Source: Jeongeupia naejangsanensis
GTDB lineage: Bacteria; Pseudomonadota; Gammaproteobacteria; Burkholderiales; Chitinibacteraceae
Assembly (NCBI RefSeq): GCF_016865585.1
Contig: NZ_JAESND010000011.1
Coordinates: forward strand, 1 to 64,000
DNA: 64,000 nt
Direction: 5' to 3'
The translations under genes and the position numbers were made by a program. The notes under the pieces are model-generated. The model was given only the letters and a program-made list of their open reading frames with translations. It was not told the DNA's origin and did no database searches. Positions 9,700 to 20,987 of the stretch are shown here, one piece after another; within the stretch, counting starts at the first letter, position 1, and each line of letters begins with the position of its first letter.

Positions 9700-10236
9700 A
9701 TGCCCGGCATGAAACTGCCAGGCAATTTTTTTCTGGTCGGCCTGATGGGCGCCGGCAAAACGACGGTTGGCCGCACTTTGGCGCGGGCAACCGATAAAAC
9801 GTTTTACGACTCCGACCACGAGATCACCGCCCGTAGCGGCGCGCGGATTCCCACCATTTTCGAGCTCGAGGGCGAAGAGGGCTTTCGCAAGCGGGAAGCG
9901 GCGACGATCGCCGAGCTGACCGCCCTGCAGGGCATCGTGCTCGCGACCGGCGGTGGTGCCGTGCTCAATCCGGACAACCGGGATTGCCTGCGTCGCAACG
10001 GTTTCGTGATCTATCTCCGTGCCAGCGTCGACGATCTGTATGCGCGCACCTCGCATGACAAGAACCGGCCGCTGCTGCAAACCGAAAACCCCAAGCAGAA
10101 GCTGCAGGAACTGTTCGAGATCCGCGACCCGATCTACCGGGAGCTCGCCGATTTCGTCATCGACACCAGCAGCCAGACCGTCCAATCGCTGACGCAGCGC
10201 CTGCTGCGCGAACTGGAAAAAAAGCTCAATGCGTAA
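9700..10236 (+). CDS. aroK: Shikimate kinase
   Basis: Cytosolic kinase (178 aa) phosphorylating shikimate in aromatic amino-acid synthesis. Walker [10 protein letters not shown] near residues 15-23, shikimate-binding DSDHEI and GGGA (ATGGGAVL), and lid Arg region DKNRPLLQ are visible. A second ATG three codons downstream (9709) is an equally plausible start. Its stop overlaps the aroB start by 8 bases. The pilQ-aroK-aroB order is widespread in proteobacteria. Confidence 0.95.
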   Translation: MPGMKLPGNFFLVGLMGAGKTTVGRTLARATDKTFYDSDHEITARSGARIPTIFELEGEEGFRKREAATIAELTALQGIVLATGGGAVLNPDNRDCLRRNGFVIYLRASVDDLYARTSHDKNRPLLQTENPKQKLQELFEIRDPIYRELADFVIDTSSQTVQSLTQRLLRELEKKLNA

Positions 10237-11311
10237 CGTCCAAGTCGAACTTGCTCACGCGCCGTACGATATCCGCATCGGCCGCAATCTGCTGGATGAC
10301 GTTGCAGCCATCGTCGCGCAGCTGCCGCAAAAGCGCGTGGCGATCGTCAGCAACGAGACGGTGGCGCCGCTGTACCTGCCGCAACTGCAGGCCGCGCTCG
10401 AGGCTGCGGACGTGCAGGTGCACACGGTGGTGCTGCCCGATGGCGAGCGCTTCAAGAACTGGGAAACGCTGAACCTGATTTTCGACGGCCTGCTGACCGC
10501 GCGCTGCGAGCGCAAGACGACGCTGATCGCGCTCGGTGGCGGCGTGATCGGTGACATGACCGGTTTTGCCGCTGCGGTTTACCAGCGTGGCGTGCCCTTC
10601 ATCCAGATTCCCACGACGCTGCTGGCGCAGGTCGACTCGTCGGTCGGTGGCAAGACCGCGATCAACCACCCGCTGGGCAAGAACATGATCGGTGCCTTCT
10701 ACCAGCCCCGGCTGGTGCTGGCCGATCTGGCGACGCTGGATACGCTGCCGGCGCGCGAGTTTTCGGCCGGCATGGCCGAAGTCATCAAGTACGGCCTCAT
10801 CGACGATCTGGCGTTTTTCGAATGGCTCGAGGCCAATATCGACGCGGTGATGGCACGTGATGTCGACGCGCTCGAATACCTGATCGAACGCTGCTGCCAG
10901 AACAAGGCGCGTGTTGTCGCTGCCGACGAGCACGAGCATGGCCAGCGGGCGCTGTTGAATCTGGGCCACACCTTCGGTCACGCGATTGAGGCCGGCCTCG
11001 GGTATGGCGTTTGGCTGCACGGCGAGGCCGTTGCGGCCGGCATGGTGCTGGCAGCGCTGGCTTCGCACGCTCTGGGGCAGATCAGCGATGATGATCTGGC
11101 CCGGATCAGGGCGCTGCTCGAAAAGGCCGGCTTGCCGGTTGTTTCGCCGGCACTGGGCGAGGAGCGCTACCTGGAGCTGATGTCGCAGGACAAGAAGGTC
11201 GACGCAGGCAAGATCAAGTTCATCCTGCTCGAAAAGCTTGGCCAGTCCTATATTGGCGAGCTGAAAACCGAGACGATCAAGCAGGCGCTGGCGGCTGGCT
11301 GCGCCGCCTGA
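10229..11311 (+). CDS. aroB: 3-dehydroquinate synthase
   Basis: NAD- and zinc-dependent enzyme of 360 aa, second step of the shikimate pathway. NAD-binding [11 protein letters not shown] around residues 105-115, the catalytic/zinc segments [21 protein letters not shown] and [11 protein letters not shown] are present. Normal length. Translationally coupled to aroK and followed by a bidirectional terminator. Confidence 0.96.
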   Translation: MRNVQVELAHAPYDIRIGRNLLDDVAAIVAQLPQKRVAIVSNETVAPLYLPQLQAALEAADVQVHTVVLPDGERFKNWETLNLIFDGLLTARCERKTTLIALGGGVIGDMTGFAAAVYQRGVPFIQIPTTLLAQVDSSVGGKTAINHPLGKNMIGAFYQPRLVLADLATLDTLPAREFSAGMAEVIKYGLIDDLAFFEWLEANIDAVMARDVDALEYLIERCCQNKARVVAADEHEHGQRALLNLGHTFGHAIEAGLGYGVWLHGEAVAAGMVLAALASHALGQISDDDLARIRALLEKAGLPVVSPALGEERYLELMSQDKKVDAGKIKFILLEKLGQSYIGELKTETIKQALAAGCAA

Positions 11312-11330
11312 TTCGTCCGTTGCCTGATCG

Positions 11331-11357
11331 AACAAGCCCCGCTGCGCGGGGCTTGTT
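11331..11357. terminator. Bidirectional terminator between aroB and yihY
   Basis: Perfect 12-bp inverted repeat AACAAGCCCCGC / GCGGGGCTTGTT with a 3-base loop, between two convergent genes. T-rich on one side and A-rich on the other, so it can act on both strands. Confidence 0.85.
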
Positions 11358-12553
11358 CATTTCTGGCTGTCCAGCGTGTCGATGTAATCGGCCAGCGTGG
11401 CCGTCAGCGGCTGATGCATGGCGGCGATCGTGGGGACGAGCCCCGCCTCGACATTGGCGGTCAGTGGCGTGACGACCTGTTCGTAGATGTCGAGCAGGGT
11501 GATCCGGGCGATGGCGACGGCGATCAGCCATTCGCCATCGCGGCTGGCTTCGACCCAGCCGCGCAGCGACATGCGCTCGAGCAGGGCCTGCGTGGCATCG
11601 AGCCCGAGCCCGACGCGCCGGCGCAGGGTGTCGATATGCAGCACTTCACCATTGCTGTGCGCCTGTGCCAGCGTCATCAGGATGCGGACCGCCTGCTCGA
11701 AGCGCGTGCCGTGATGCCGGCCCCAGCGCCAGCCATCGCCATGCCAGTACGACAGCGATGCCGACAGCACCGCGCCGCCAAGGACGATCACCCAGCACAG
11801 GTACAGCCAGAGCAGGAAGATCGGAAAAGCGGCAAAGGCGCCGTAGAGCAGTTTGTACGCGCCGATCTGCTGGATGTAGAGGGCGAACAGTTTCTTCATC
11901 AGCTCGAGCAGCACCGTCGTCACCGCAGCAGCCGTCAGCGCATGGGCGCGCGGCACGTAGCAATTGGGTACCGCCAGATAAAGCAGCGCCAGCGATGCAA
12001 AACTCAGGGCGACCGGCGCGATGACGAACAGCCAGGTCGTCCCCAGTCCGTGTGATATCCACGACGTCAGCGACAGGCTGACGCCGAGGACCAGTGGTCC
12101 CAGCGTCAGTGCAGCCCAGTAAATCAGCGTGCGCGACAGCAGGCGGCGGGGCTTCTGCACGCCCCAGATTTCGTTCAGCGTTTTTTCGATCGTGAAGACC
12201 AGCAGCAGGGCGGTGATCGCCAGTGCCACCATGCCCAGCGCGGTGAGTTTTTCCGCGTTGTCGGAAAACTGCCGCATATAGGTCCCGACAACGCGGCCGG
12301 CGGTGTCGGGGATCAGGTTGGAAAGGATGAAGGCGCGGAAACGGCCGCTGTAGCTGCTGAACATCGGGAACGCCGAGAACAGCGTCAGCGCGATGGTGAA
12401 CAGCGGCACGATCGCCAGCATCGTCGTGTACGCCAGGCTGCCGGCGGTTTGCATGCAGCGGTCGGCTACGAGGCGCTGGCCGACGAAACGGGCGAAGCCC
12501 GAAAGCCGGCGCCAGTCGGTAAGTTCATTCAGACGCGGAAAAGGTCGGCGCAT
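11357..12553 (-). CDS. yihY: YihY/BrkB family inner-membrane protein
   Basis: A 398-aa integral membrane protein with about six membrane helices in residues 30-285 and a soluble C-terminal extension of about 110 residues. The N-terminal RCMQTAGSLAYTTMLAIVPLF segment is the family hallmark. The family was once called ribonuclease BN, but that activity belongs to another gene. Function in envelope physiology is unsettled. The C-terminus ends inside the shared terminator with aroB. Confidence 0.9.
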   Translation of the reverse strand: MRRPFPRLNELTDWRRLSGFARFVGQRLVADRCMQTAGSLAYTTMLAIVPLFTIALTLFSAFPMFSSYSGRFRAFILSNLIPDTAGRVVGTYMRQFSDNAEKLTALGMVALAITALLLVFTIEKTLNEIWGVQKPRRLLSRTLIYWAALTLGPLVLGVSLSLTSWISHGLGTTWLFVIAPVALSFASLALLYLAVPNCYVPRAHALTAAAVTTVLLELMKKLFALYIQQIGAYKLLYGAFAAFPIFLLWLYLCWVIVLGGAVLSASLSYWHGDGWRWGRHHGTRFEQAVRILMTLAQAHSNGEVLHIDTLRRRVGLGLDATQALLERMSLRGWVEASRDGEWLIAVAIARITLLDIYEQVVTPLTANVEAGLVPTIAAMHQPLTATLADYIDTLDSQK

Positions 12554-12580
12554 CGATCGGAGTCAAGGTTTCAATCGTTT

Positions 12581-13592
<1,012 letters not shown>

Positions 13593-13753
13593 GCGGGACG
13601 AAAAAGAAGCGACCGGGCGCCTTGTCAAACGGCAAGCTTGTGGCTTGGGTTTGCAGGCGGATCGGGCTTCGTGGTGGGAAGCCCGCCGGACTCGCCTTGT
13701 GGGCAAGCCGGTTCCGGCGCAGTGTTTGGCCTGTATTTTTATTGCATGTACAC

Positions 13754-13785
13754 CCGATGCCACTGCCGTCCCGGCATGGCATCGG
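13754..13785. terminator. Hairpin downstream of leuA
   Basis: A 9-bp stem CCGATGCCA / TGGCATCGG with a 14-base loop, 12 bases beyond the leuA stop. The T-run expected of a classical intrinsic terminator is absent on the minus strand, so it may serve as a transcript 3' end stabiliser. Confidence 0.45.
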
Positions 13786-13796
13786 TCGACGATGGT

Positions 13797-15587
<1,791 letters not shown>

Positions 15588-15663
15588 GCTGTTCTCCTCA
15601 GGTTTGAGTACACAGCGTATAAATTATCAGACTAAGTGTCAAACATTTCTCGACAAAAGCCCA

Positions 15664-15691
15664 AAAGAAAAGCGCCCCGGAGGGCGCCTTG
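15664..15691 (-). terminator. Terminator of pssA
   Basis: On the minus strand a GCGCCC / GGGCGC stem with a TCC loop is followed by a T-rich run (CTTTTCTTTT). It lies just past pssA and upstream of leuA. Confidence 0.75.
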
Positions 15692-15718
15692 TAGTGATGT
15701 GTTCTACTTTTTGTAGAA

Positions 15719-16483
15719 TCAGTTCGGTGCTTGCAGCTTGTTCCGTCGCAGCAGTTGCCACAGCCAGTACACGTAGCCGGAGACGCCGTAGCCGACGAAG
15801 AACAGGAACAGCGCCAGCGCCGGTTTGGCGGCGAGCACGATCAGCACCAGAACCATGATCAGCATTGCGTAGAACGGCACGGTCTTGCGAACGTTGAATT
15901 CCTTGAAGCTCCAGAAGCGGACGTTCACGACCATCGACACGCCGGCGAGTAGCGTGATGGCCATGGCGACGAACGGCAGCAGGTGGGTCAGCGGTTCGAT
16001 TTCCTCGGCGAATTCATGCACGTTCCACACCAGCCCGGCAACGATGCCTGCGGCGGCCGGGCTGGCGAGCCCCTGGAACCAGCGCTTGTCGACCACGCCG
16101 ATGTTGACGTTGAAACGCGCCAGCCGCAGTGCCGCGCAGGCGCAGTAGACGAAGGCGATGATCCAGCCGGTCTTGCCGTAATCCTTGAGCATCCACTCGT
16201 AGGCGACCAGTGCCGGCGCAACGCCGAAGCTGACCATGTCCGAGAGGCTGTCGAGCTGGGCACCGAATTCGGATTGCGTATGCGTCAGCCGGGCAACGCG
16301 GCCGTCGAGGCCGTCGAGGATCATGGCGACGAAGATGGCGACGGCGGCGTGTTCGAAGCGGTTGTTCATCGCCTGAACGATGGCGTAGAAACCGGCGAAC
16401 AGCGCACCCAGCGTGAACAGGTTGGGCAGCAGGTAAATGCTCTGGCGGCGCAGGTTCATCGGGCTCTTGGTGTTCAAGGTCAT
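15719..16483 (-). CDS. pssA: CDP-diacylglycerol-serine O-phosphatidyltransferase
   Basis: Integral membrane enzyme (254 aa) making phosphatidylserine, precursor of phosphatidylethanolamine. The CDP-alcohol phosphatidyltransferase motif D-G-x2-A-R-x8-G-x3-D-x3-D is complete (DGLDGRVAR...GAQLDSLSD, about residues 50-75), and about eight hydrophobic helices follow. The ATG at 16483 has AAGAGAA upstream; the longer open frame to 16810 has no conserved sequence and runs into psd. Divergent from psd, whose product uses its product. Confidence 0.94.
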   Translation of the reverse strand: MTLNTKSPMNLRRQSIYLLPNLFTLGALFAGFYAIVQAMNNRFEHAAVAIFVAMILDGLDGRVARLTHTQSEFGAQLDSLSDMVSFGVAPALVAYEWMLKDYGKTGWIIAFVYCACAALRLARFNVNIGVVDKRWFQGLASPAAAGIVAGLVWNVHEFAEEIEPLTHLLPFVAMAITLLAGVSMVVNVRFWSFKEFNVRKTVPFYAMLIMVLVLIVLAAKPALALFLFFVGYGVSGYVYWLWQLLRRNKLQAPN

Positions 16484-16640
16484 GGGGTTCTCTTGTGGTG
16501 GCGGCAGGCCGCCGGGATGTTGCAACACACAGAGTTTAATACGGTACGCCCCGATCGGGGAGGACGCCGGTACGGCGCGCGGTGATGGTGCTTCGGCTCT
16601 TGCGTTACAATCGCTGGTTTGATGAAACGCGGAGCGCTTC

Positions 16641-17489
16641 GTGTCCGAACGCTTGAAAGTCCTGTTGCAGTACGCCGTGCCCAAGCTGGCGCTCACCGTT
16701 TTCGCCGGCTGGGTGGCCACACCTGCGCGCGGCAGGGTGACAACCTGGATCATCCGCCGTTTCGTGGCCAAGTACGGTGTGGACATGGCCGAGGCCGCCG
16801 AATCGGACATCAGCCGCTACGCGAGTTTCAACGATTTCTTCACCCGTGCGCTGAAGCCGGGTGCCCGCCCGCTGGCACCGGCTGCGCTGGTCTGCCCGGT
16901 CGACGGCGCCATCAGCCAGTGCGGCGCGATCGAACACGATCAGGTCTTCCAGGCCAAAGGCCACCGCTACTCGACCACAACGCTGGTCGGCGGCGATGCC
17001 ACGCTGGCTCACCATTACGACAACGGCAGTTTCGCGACGATCTATCTGAGCCCGAAGGATTACCACCGCATCCACATGCCGTGTGACGGGCGGTTGCTGC
17101 AGATGGTTTACGTTCCGGGCGAGCTGTTCTCGGTCAATCCGGCCACGGCCCGCAATGTGCCGGGGCTGTTTGCCCGCAACGAACGCGTGGTGTGCGAGTT
17201 CGAGGGCGAGCAGGGCCGGTTCGTCATGGTGCTGGTGGGGGCGACCATCGTCGGCAGCATGGCGACCGTCTGGCACGGCCTCGTCAATCCGCCGCGCGAG
17301 CAGGCCGTTCGCCGCTGGGACTACCGTGATCAGCAGATCTCGCTGAAGAAAGGCGAGGAAATGGGGCGCTTCCTGCTCGGTTCGACCGTGGTGCTGCTGT
17401 TCCCGCAGCCGCGTCTGGCGTTTGCTGGCGGCTGGGATCCGGCCGCGCCGGTCCGTCTCGGCCAGGCCATGGCCGAATACGGCGGCTGA
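16641..17489 (+). CDS. psd: Phosphatidylserine decarboxylase proenzyme
   Basis: Makes phosphatidylethanolamine from phosphatidylserine at the inner membrane; 282 aa. The LGST self-cleavage motif (LLGSTVVLLF, about residue 251) generates the pyruvoyl cofactor. The conserved YLSPKDYHRIHMPCDG segment is present. The start is GTG with GGAG upstream. It is divergent from pssA, its pathway partner. Confidence 0.95.
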   Translation: MSERLKVLLQYAVPKLALTVFAGWVATPARGRVTTWIIRRFVAKYGVDMAEAAESDISRYASFNDFFTRALKPGARPLAPAALVCPVDGAISQCGAIEHDQVFQAKGHRYSTTTLVGGDATLAHHYDNGSFATIYLSPKDYHRIHMPCDGRLLQMVYVPGELFSVNPATARNVPGLFARNERVVCEFEGEQGRFVMVLVGATIVGSMATVWHGLVNPPREQAVRRWDYRDQQISLKKGEEMGRFLLGSTVVLLFPQPRLAFAGGWDPAAPVRLGQAMAEYGG

Positions 17490-17537
17490 CCTTCTTCTTG
17501 GCGCGCTGGCCTCGCGACGGGGCCGGCGTCGATCGCG

Positions 17538-17553
17538 TGCTCAGTTCTGAGAC
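17538..17553. promoter_or_regulatory. Upstream inverted repeat A1 (putative enhancer)
   Basis: TGCTCA-GTTC-TGAGAC, an imperfect copy of the GTYTCA-N4-TGARAC palindrome. Its centre lies 149 bases upstream of copy A2. Putative binding site of a locus-encoded sigma-54 activator. Confidence 0.5.
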
Positions 17554-17686
17554 GCTTTTCGCGATCACGCCACGTCGCATCCGCAGCGACAGACCGCATT
17601 CCTGCTGCAAATCCTTCCGGCAAGCCGGTGCCGCCATCGGCGGCATCGCGATTCGGTCCCGTTTTGGCTGCCCGGGCCGGAAATAT

Positions 17687-17702
17687 GTCTCAGCACTGAG
17701 TC
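17687..17702. promoter_or_regulatory. Upstream inverted repeat A2 (putative enhancer)
   Basis: GTCTCA-GCAC-TGAGTC. Its centre is about 87 bases upstream of the -12 element of the first sigma-54 promoter, the same distance as copy B2 from the second promoter. Confidence 0.65.
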
Positions 17703-17747
17703 ATTCCTGATTTTCGGTGCACAAGAAAAACTCTCCAATTCCTTTTA

Positions 17748-17760
17748 AATCAACGGGTTG
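17748..17760 (+). promoter_or_regulatory. IHF-type site, promoter 1
   Basis: AATCAACGGGTTG fits the IHF consensus WATCAA-N4-TTR at every position. It starts 21 bases upstream of the -24 element, between enhancer and promoter, where IHF bends DNA in sigma-54 systems. Confidence 0.65.
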
Positions 17761-17768
17761 ATTTATTT

Positions 17769-17784
17769 TGGCACGGCGCGTGCA
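17769..17784 (+). promoter_or_regulatory. Sigma-54 promoter 1 (-24/-12)
   Basis: TGGCACG-GCGC-GTGCA matches the consensus TGGCACG-N4-TTGCA at all but one fixed base. It is 36 bases upstream of the ATG at 17820 and makes a start at 17799 unlikely, because that would be at the transcript's 5' end. Confidence 0.85.
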
Positions 17785-17819
17785 TTCGAACCCGGCATAT
17801 GAAAGTACCGGAGGCCACC

Positions 17820-18272
17820 ATGCCACGAGTCCAAACCAGTGCCCTGCTGGGGCTGTCTGCGCTGCTACTGATCTTGCTGGGCGGTACCACGCGGACCGCC
17901 ATGGCCGAAGAGGGATCGATTCTGGTCCAGCGGCACGTTGCGCCGCGCACGGCATTCCGCCCTGACAGCCCGAAGTCGCCGAAAGTCATCGAAGTCCAGG
18001 TTTCGCCCGCCGCGACGGTGACGTCGCAGACGCAGGGCATTGTCGGCCTGGGCAGTGCCGACGATGCCTTGATGGGCGACATGCGTGCGGGCCAGGTGCC
18101 AAGCCCGGGCGTGAGCGGGTCGTCCCTCGCCGCCGGTCAGAACGCGGTGGCGCTCGGCAATGCCGCCGGCGCTGCGCCGGGCGGGACGGGGCGCACCCCC
18201 GGCGGTGGCGGCTTTGCCCAGGGCATCGGCAGCACCGTGGTCAACGCCATGTCGCCGATCCTTCCGCGCTGA
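17820..18272 (+). CDS. Small exported protein at the head of the Fap-like operon (possible FapA role)
   Basis: A 150-aa protein with a Sec signal peptide (hydrophobic ALLGLSALLLILLGG, likely cleavage after AMA around residue 30). The mature part is Gly/Ala/Ser/Pro-rich and ends in a Gly-rich stretch (GGTGRTPGGGGF). I find no repeat of the GNQQ type and no known domain. Position first in the operon recalls fapA, a periplasmic chaperone in Pseudomonas, but sequence identity to FapA cannot be claimed. The ATG at 17820 has GGAGG 6 bases upstream; an ATG at 17799 lies too near the sigma-54 start site. Confidence 0.7.
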   Translation: MPRVQTSALLGLSALLLILLGGTTRTAMAEEGSILVQRHVAPRTAFRPDSPKSPKVIEVQVSPAATVTSQTQGIVGLGSADDALMGDMRAGQVPSPGVSGSSLAAGQNAVALGNAAGAAPGGTGRTPGGGGFAQGIGSTVVNAMSPILPR

Positions 18273-18299
18273 CGCCTTTGCCGTGCAAGGAGAAACCTG

Positions 18300-18914
18300 A
18301 TGAATCAATTGCCGAAACTCTTGCTGGCGCTGCCGGTACTTGCTTGGGGTATAGGCGCCTGCGCCGCAGATACCGCCCTGATCAGCGATAGCGGCGTCGG
18401 ATCGCAAGGCGTGCTGTCGGTCAATGTGGGCGCCGGCGAATCCAACACCGCAGCCAACTTGCGGGCGATTGCCGTCAACCCGACCGGGACGGCCATCGCC
18501 GTGGTCAAAGGCGCGGCAGAACAGGGGGCGGTATCGCTGCCTGGTGTCGGTACCGTGCAGCAGGCGCTGATCACCGGAACCGCATTCTCGGGTTTCTCCG
18601 GGGTGCTGGGGGTCAACCAGCAGGCCGGCAAGGGCAATGTCAGCGCCAACCTGCTCGGCGTGGCGCAGGGGGCGAACACCGGCGTGGTGACCGCCTTTAC
18701 GGTCAAGCATGCCGATGACGCGCTGCTGGCCGACAGCTCGGCCAATCCGCTGCAGCAACTCGTGGGCGACGTGACGTCGGTACAGCAAGTGGGAATCGAT
18801 CCCGGCGCGTTCAAGGGAACGAGCGGGGTAGTGCAGATCAACCAGGTGGCGGGCAACGGCAACATCACGGGCAACTCGCTCGCGGTGCAGTTCACGCGAC
18901 CACCCGGTTTATAA
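18300..18914 (+). CDS. Exported Fap-repeat protein (minor subunit or nucleator candidate)
   Basis: A 204-aa secreted protein with signal peptide ending ACAA (about residue 23). Three short repeats of the form GVxxVNxxAGxGNxxANxLxVA occur: GVLSVNVGAGESNTAANL, GVLGVNQQAGKGNVSANL and GVVQINQVAGNGNITGNSL. These are relatives of the Fap amyloid repeat but with fewer Gln. The longer linkers are Ala/Gly/Val-rich. By position it corresponds to a minor fibre component such as FapB or FapE; which one is inference. AAGGAGAAACCTG precedes the ATG. A hairpin follows the stop, before the first major subunit gene. Confidence 0.75.
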   Translation: MNQLPKLLLALPVLAWGIGACAADTALISDSGVGSQGVLSVNVGAGESNTAANLRAIAVNPTGTAIAVVKGAAEQGAVSLPGVGTVQQALITGTAFSGFSGVLGVNQQAGKGNVSANLLGVAQGANTGVVTAFTVKHADDALLADSSANPLQQLVGDVTSVQQVGIDPGAFKGTSGVVQINQVAGNGNITGNSLAVQFTRPPGL

Positions 18915-18915
18915 A

Positions 18916-18931
18916 GGCCTGCAAACAGGCC
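18916..18931 (+). other. Small hairpin before the first subunit gene
   Basis: GGCCTG-CAAA-CAGGCC, 6-bp stem, two bases after the stop of the upstream gene and 55 bases before the subunit ATG. It could mark a processing or stability point that uncouples subunit mRNA from the operon. The equivalent place in the second copy (about 20915-20935) is decayed. Confidence 0.4.
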
Positions 18932-18986
18932 ACGTAGTTGTGCTTTTGTCCATGAAGTACTTGTTCAAGTCTTGAGGAGAAGCAAA

Positions 18987-19868
18987 ATGAAAGCCCTGAA
19001 ACTCACAGCAGTCGCCTTGGCCTTTGCCGGTATGTCGAGCGCCGCATTTGCCGAAGCCGATCTGGACTTCGATGTTGCGCTGGCCGCCGCTCTGGGCCTC
19101 GACGTGACGGCCACCGTCGATCTGATGGCCAACACCTTCGTCAACAGCGATACCTCGGTCAGCCTGCATGCAGTTGGTGTCGGCGTGGCGGGCGGTGCCC
19201 TTGTGGCTGGTACGACTGCGGCTGACGCCAAGGTCAACTCGGTGCAGAAGAGCATCGACAACAACAGCCTGGTGATCGGCAGCGCGGTGTCCGGCATCAC
19301 TGCGTCGGGTCTCGCCGTGCTCGGCAACATGGGTCTGAACGATGCCGCCGGCAACGGCAACCAGCAGGCCAACTCGCTGGCGATTGCCACGACCAACAGC
19401 GGCGGTACGATCGGTGGCCTGCAACTGCCGTTCCCGCTTCCGCCGCTCTTTGGCACCCCGGCGATCGGTGTTGCCAGTGCCGACGTCAACTACGAGCAAA
19501 ACAGCGAGCTCAACGACACCTTCGTGTTCGGCCTGATTCCTGTGCTGCCCAATGCCACTTCCGCAATCACCGCCAGCGTCATCGGCTTCGCCGGCAACGG
19601 CGGGGTGAACTCGGCAGCCGGCGTCGGCAACCAGCAAGGCAACTACACCGCGATCGCATCGGTCAACCACGGTGCGCTGGCGGTGGCCAACACCGGTGGC
19701 CTGCAATTGAGCGATCACAACGACTCGGTACAAGGTGTGTTCCTCGACAACGTGTCGGCGATCACCGCTTCGGTCATCGGCGTGGCCGGCAACATCGGGA
19801 TGAACTCGGCGGCCGGTATCGGCAACCAACAGGTCAACACCCTGTCGATTGCATCGGCTTACCAGTAA
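18987..19868 (+). CDS. Fap-type functional amyloid subunit, copy 1
   Basis: A 293-aa secreted protein (signal peptide 1-22, cleavage after AFA). Three imperfect repeats have cores at residues 113-134, 203-224 and 268-289: GNxGxNxAAGxGNQQxNxxxIA. They are separated by linkers with recurring (D)NN/DN and SAITASVIG segments. This is the FapB/FapC architecture of Pseudomonas functional amyloid, whose repeats read GNxGVNVAAGxGNQQxN. No cysteine is present, so the C-terminal CxxC of FapC is missing. GAGGAG lies 8 bases before the ATG at 18987; the longer frame from a TTG at 18972 has no separate support. About 91% identical by eye to copy 2. Confidence 0.88.
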   Translation: MKALKLTAVALAFAGMSSAAFAEADLDFDVALAAALGLDVTATVDLMANTFVNSDTSVSLHAVGVGVAGGALVAGTTAADAKVNSVQKSIDNNSLVIGSAVSGITASGLAVLGNMGLNDAAGNGNQQANSLAIATTNSGGTIGGLQLPFPLPPLFGTPAIGVASADVNYEQNSELNDTFVFGLIPVLPNATSAITASVIGFAGNGGVNSAAGVGNQQGNYTAIASVNHGALAVANTGGLQLSDHNDSVQGVFLDNVSAITASVIGVAGNIGMNSAAGIGNQQVNTLSIASAYQ

Positions 19869-19890
19869 TCGTCTATCTGTCTGTAGTCAT

Positions 19891-19917
19891 GCGGGGGAGG
19901 AGACTCCCCCGCATTTT
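19891..19917 (+). terminator. Terminator after subunit copy 1
   Basis: Stem GCGGGGGAG / CTCCCCCGC (9 bp, loop GAGA) followed by ATTTTCT, 22 bases after the stop. It ends the first transcription unit of locus 1. Confidence 0.85.
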
Positions 19918-20395
19918 CTATTGTGCGAACCGCATCCGCATCCATCCCTGTGCCCACGTCACTCTCTGTTCGGATATCCGCTCGCAGATTCGTACACAGA
20001 TCCTTTGCCGTTCGCCTTGGTGCATGCCCACTGCGCGATGCACCCGGCATGCCGCCTGCACGGTCGCAAGGCAGGCCCGTAGCTGTGGTGCATTGCGTTG
20101 ACCGGATGTGGCTGCCTGCATGGTCGCTACGCCGCCTAGCGTAGCCGCTTTCCCCCTCTATGCCAGTTCACGGCGGCCTAGGAGGCTGCTGGAATTCACG
20201 CCGCGGCCTGCATCTCGCCTGCACGACTCCGAGTGGGTAGGCAGGCGCCCATCGAGGCCGCTGACCGGCTGCGCGGCGCTCGGCGTTAGGGCCATTCGGC
20301 CGGCGCGCCGGCGTTGATTTTCATCACCTGACCACCCGACTGGCTGGAATCCTGTGATTTGTTTTTCCGCGTAATCAGCCCGGGGCCAGCACTGC
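19918..20395. other. Gene-free stretch between the two subunit units
   Basis: About 480 bases with no supported gene. Short palindromes occur (for example CCGGCGCGCCGG near 20299) but I see no RNA gene or mobile element. The end of the stretch, from about 20379, begins to resemble the upstream region of promoter 1. Confidence 0.5.
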
Positions 20396-20411
20396 GGTTC
20401 AGCTTTGAGAC
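20396..20411. promoter_or_regulatory. Upstream inverted repeat B1 (putative enhancer)
   Basis: GGTTCA-GCTT-TGAGAC, a degenerate copy of the palindrome. Its centre is 148 bases upstream of B2, against 149 between A1 and A2. Confidence 0.45.
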
Positions 20412-20543
20412 TGTTTTCACGCTCCCGTTGCGCTTGGCCTGGCTGCCAAGCCGCATTCCCGCTGGGTCTTAAGCTAATGAAGGTCGGCCAAACCACCCGA
20501 ATTCATTGCACTCTGCCATTCGCTTGAACAAAGCCCGAAAACT

Positions 20544-20559
20544 GTCTCAATACTGATTC
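20544..20559. promoter_or_regulatory. Upstream inverted repeat B2 (putative enhancer)
   Basis: GTCTCA-ATAC-TGATTC, same position relative to the second sigma-54 promoter as A2 has to the first. Confidence 0.6.
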
Positions 20560-20604
20560 ATTTGGGTATTTCATGGGTGGTTGTGAATTTATTTAATTAA
20601 ATAA

Positions 20605-20617
20605 AATCAATGAGTTG
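20605..20617 (+). promoter_or_regulatory. IHF-type site, promoter 2
   Basis: AATCAATGAGTTG matches WATCAA-N4-TTR at every position and begins 21 bases upstream of the -24 element, as at promoter 1. An AT-rich tract (ATTTAATTAAATAAA) lies just upstream. Confidence 0.65.
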
Positions 20618-20625
20618 TTGTGGTC

Positions 20626-20641
20626 TGGCACGGTGCCTGCA
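20626..20641 (+). promoter_or_regulatory. Sigma-54 promoter 2 (-24/-12)
   Basis: TGGCACG-GTGC-CTGCA, one mismatch to TGGCACG-N4-TTGCA. It drives subunit copy 2 and, by read-through, the FapD- and FapE-like genes. The leader to the subunit ATG is over 330 bases because the genes that once stood here have decayed. Confidence 0.82.
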
Positions 20642-20986
20642 TTGAAGTGCACAAGCGAAAGGAAAGGAAGCCGATCAAGTTACCAGTCCAGGCCGCTGTT
20701 GAACTCACCAGCCCGGTTCTCCGGGCCTCCAGCAGGAGAGGGTGCAGTCACAAGCCAGGATGGCGAACTCGGTACCGAACCTGCCTTCGGGCATCGCCAG
20801 CCGTCACCGTCAGGTCTTAGTGCCCGGCAGTGCACCGATCAACCAGATGGCGAAGTGTTTCAAACCAACCACCGCTGTGCCAACCACGTTGTGCCAGCCG
20901 CCATCAGGTTTATAGCGGCCATCAATCAGACCAGGCCGCAGTGCTTTTATCGATGAAGTTCTTGTTGCAGTCTTGAGGAGAAGCAA
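20642..20986 (+). pseudogene. Decayed remnant of the two leading genes of the Fap-like operon
   Basis: No open frame is supported, but 20829-20986 aligns by eye with 18834-18985, the 3' end of the Fap-repeat gene plus the subunit leader. For example GATCAACCAGATGGCG matches GATCAACCAGGTGGCG, CAGGTTTATAGCGG matches CCGGTTTATAAAGG, and CTTGAGGAGAAGCAAAATG is identical. The 187 bases from 20642 to 20828 replace 1,049 bases at the first copy. The simplest history is tandem duplication followed by a large internal deletion and drift. Confidence 0.7.
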
Positions 20987-20987
20987 A

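Larger units (their letters stand above)
17490..17819 (+). other. Regulatory region of accessory locus 1 (first promoter)
   Basis: A 330-base gene-free stretch between psd and the first locus-1 gene. It contains, in order, two inverted repeats (17538-17553, 17687-17702), an IHF-type site (17748-17760) and a sigma-54 promoter (17769-17784). The part from about 17517 onward resembles 20379-20641, the second promoter region of the same locus. Confidence 0.75.

Noticed and set aside
11357-12553. Naming yihY as ribonuclease BN
   Set aside because: The family label rbn was a historical misassignment; the protein is an integral membrane protein without nuclease motifs.
17799-17819. Earlier ATG for the first locus-1 gene
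   Set aside because: It would lie at or before the transcription start expected from the sigma-54 promoter; the ATG at 17820 has GGAGG at good spacing.
19918-20378. Possible hidden gene or mobile element in the stretch between subunit units
   Set aside because: Short frames lack ribosome-binding sites and known domains, and no terminal inverted repeats or transposase remnants are visible.
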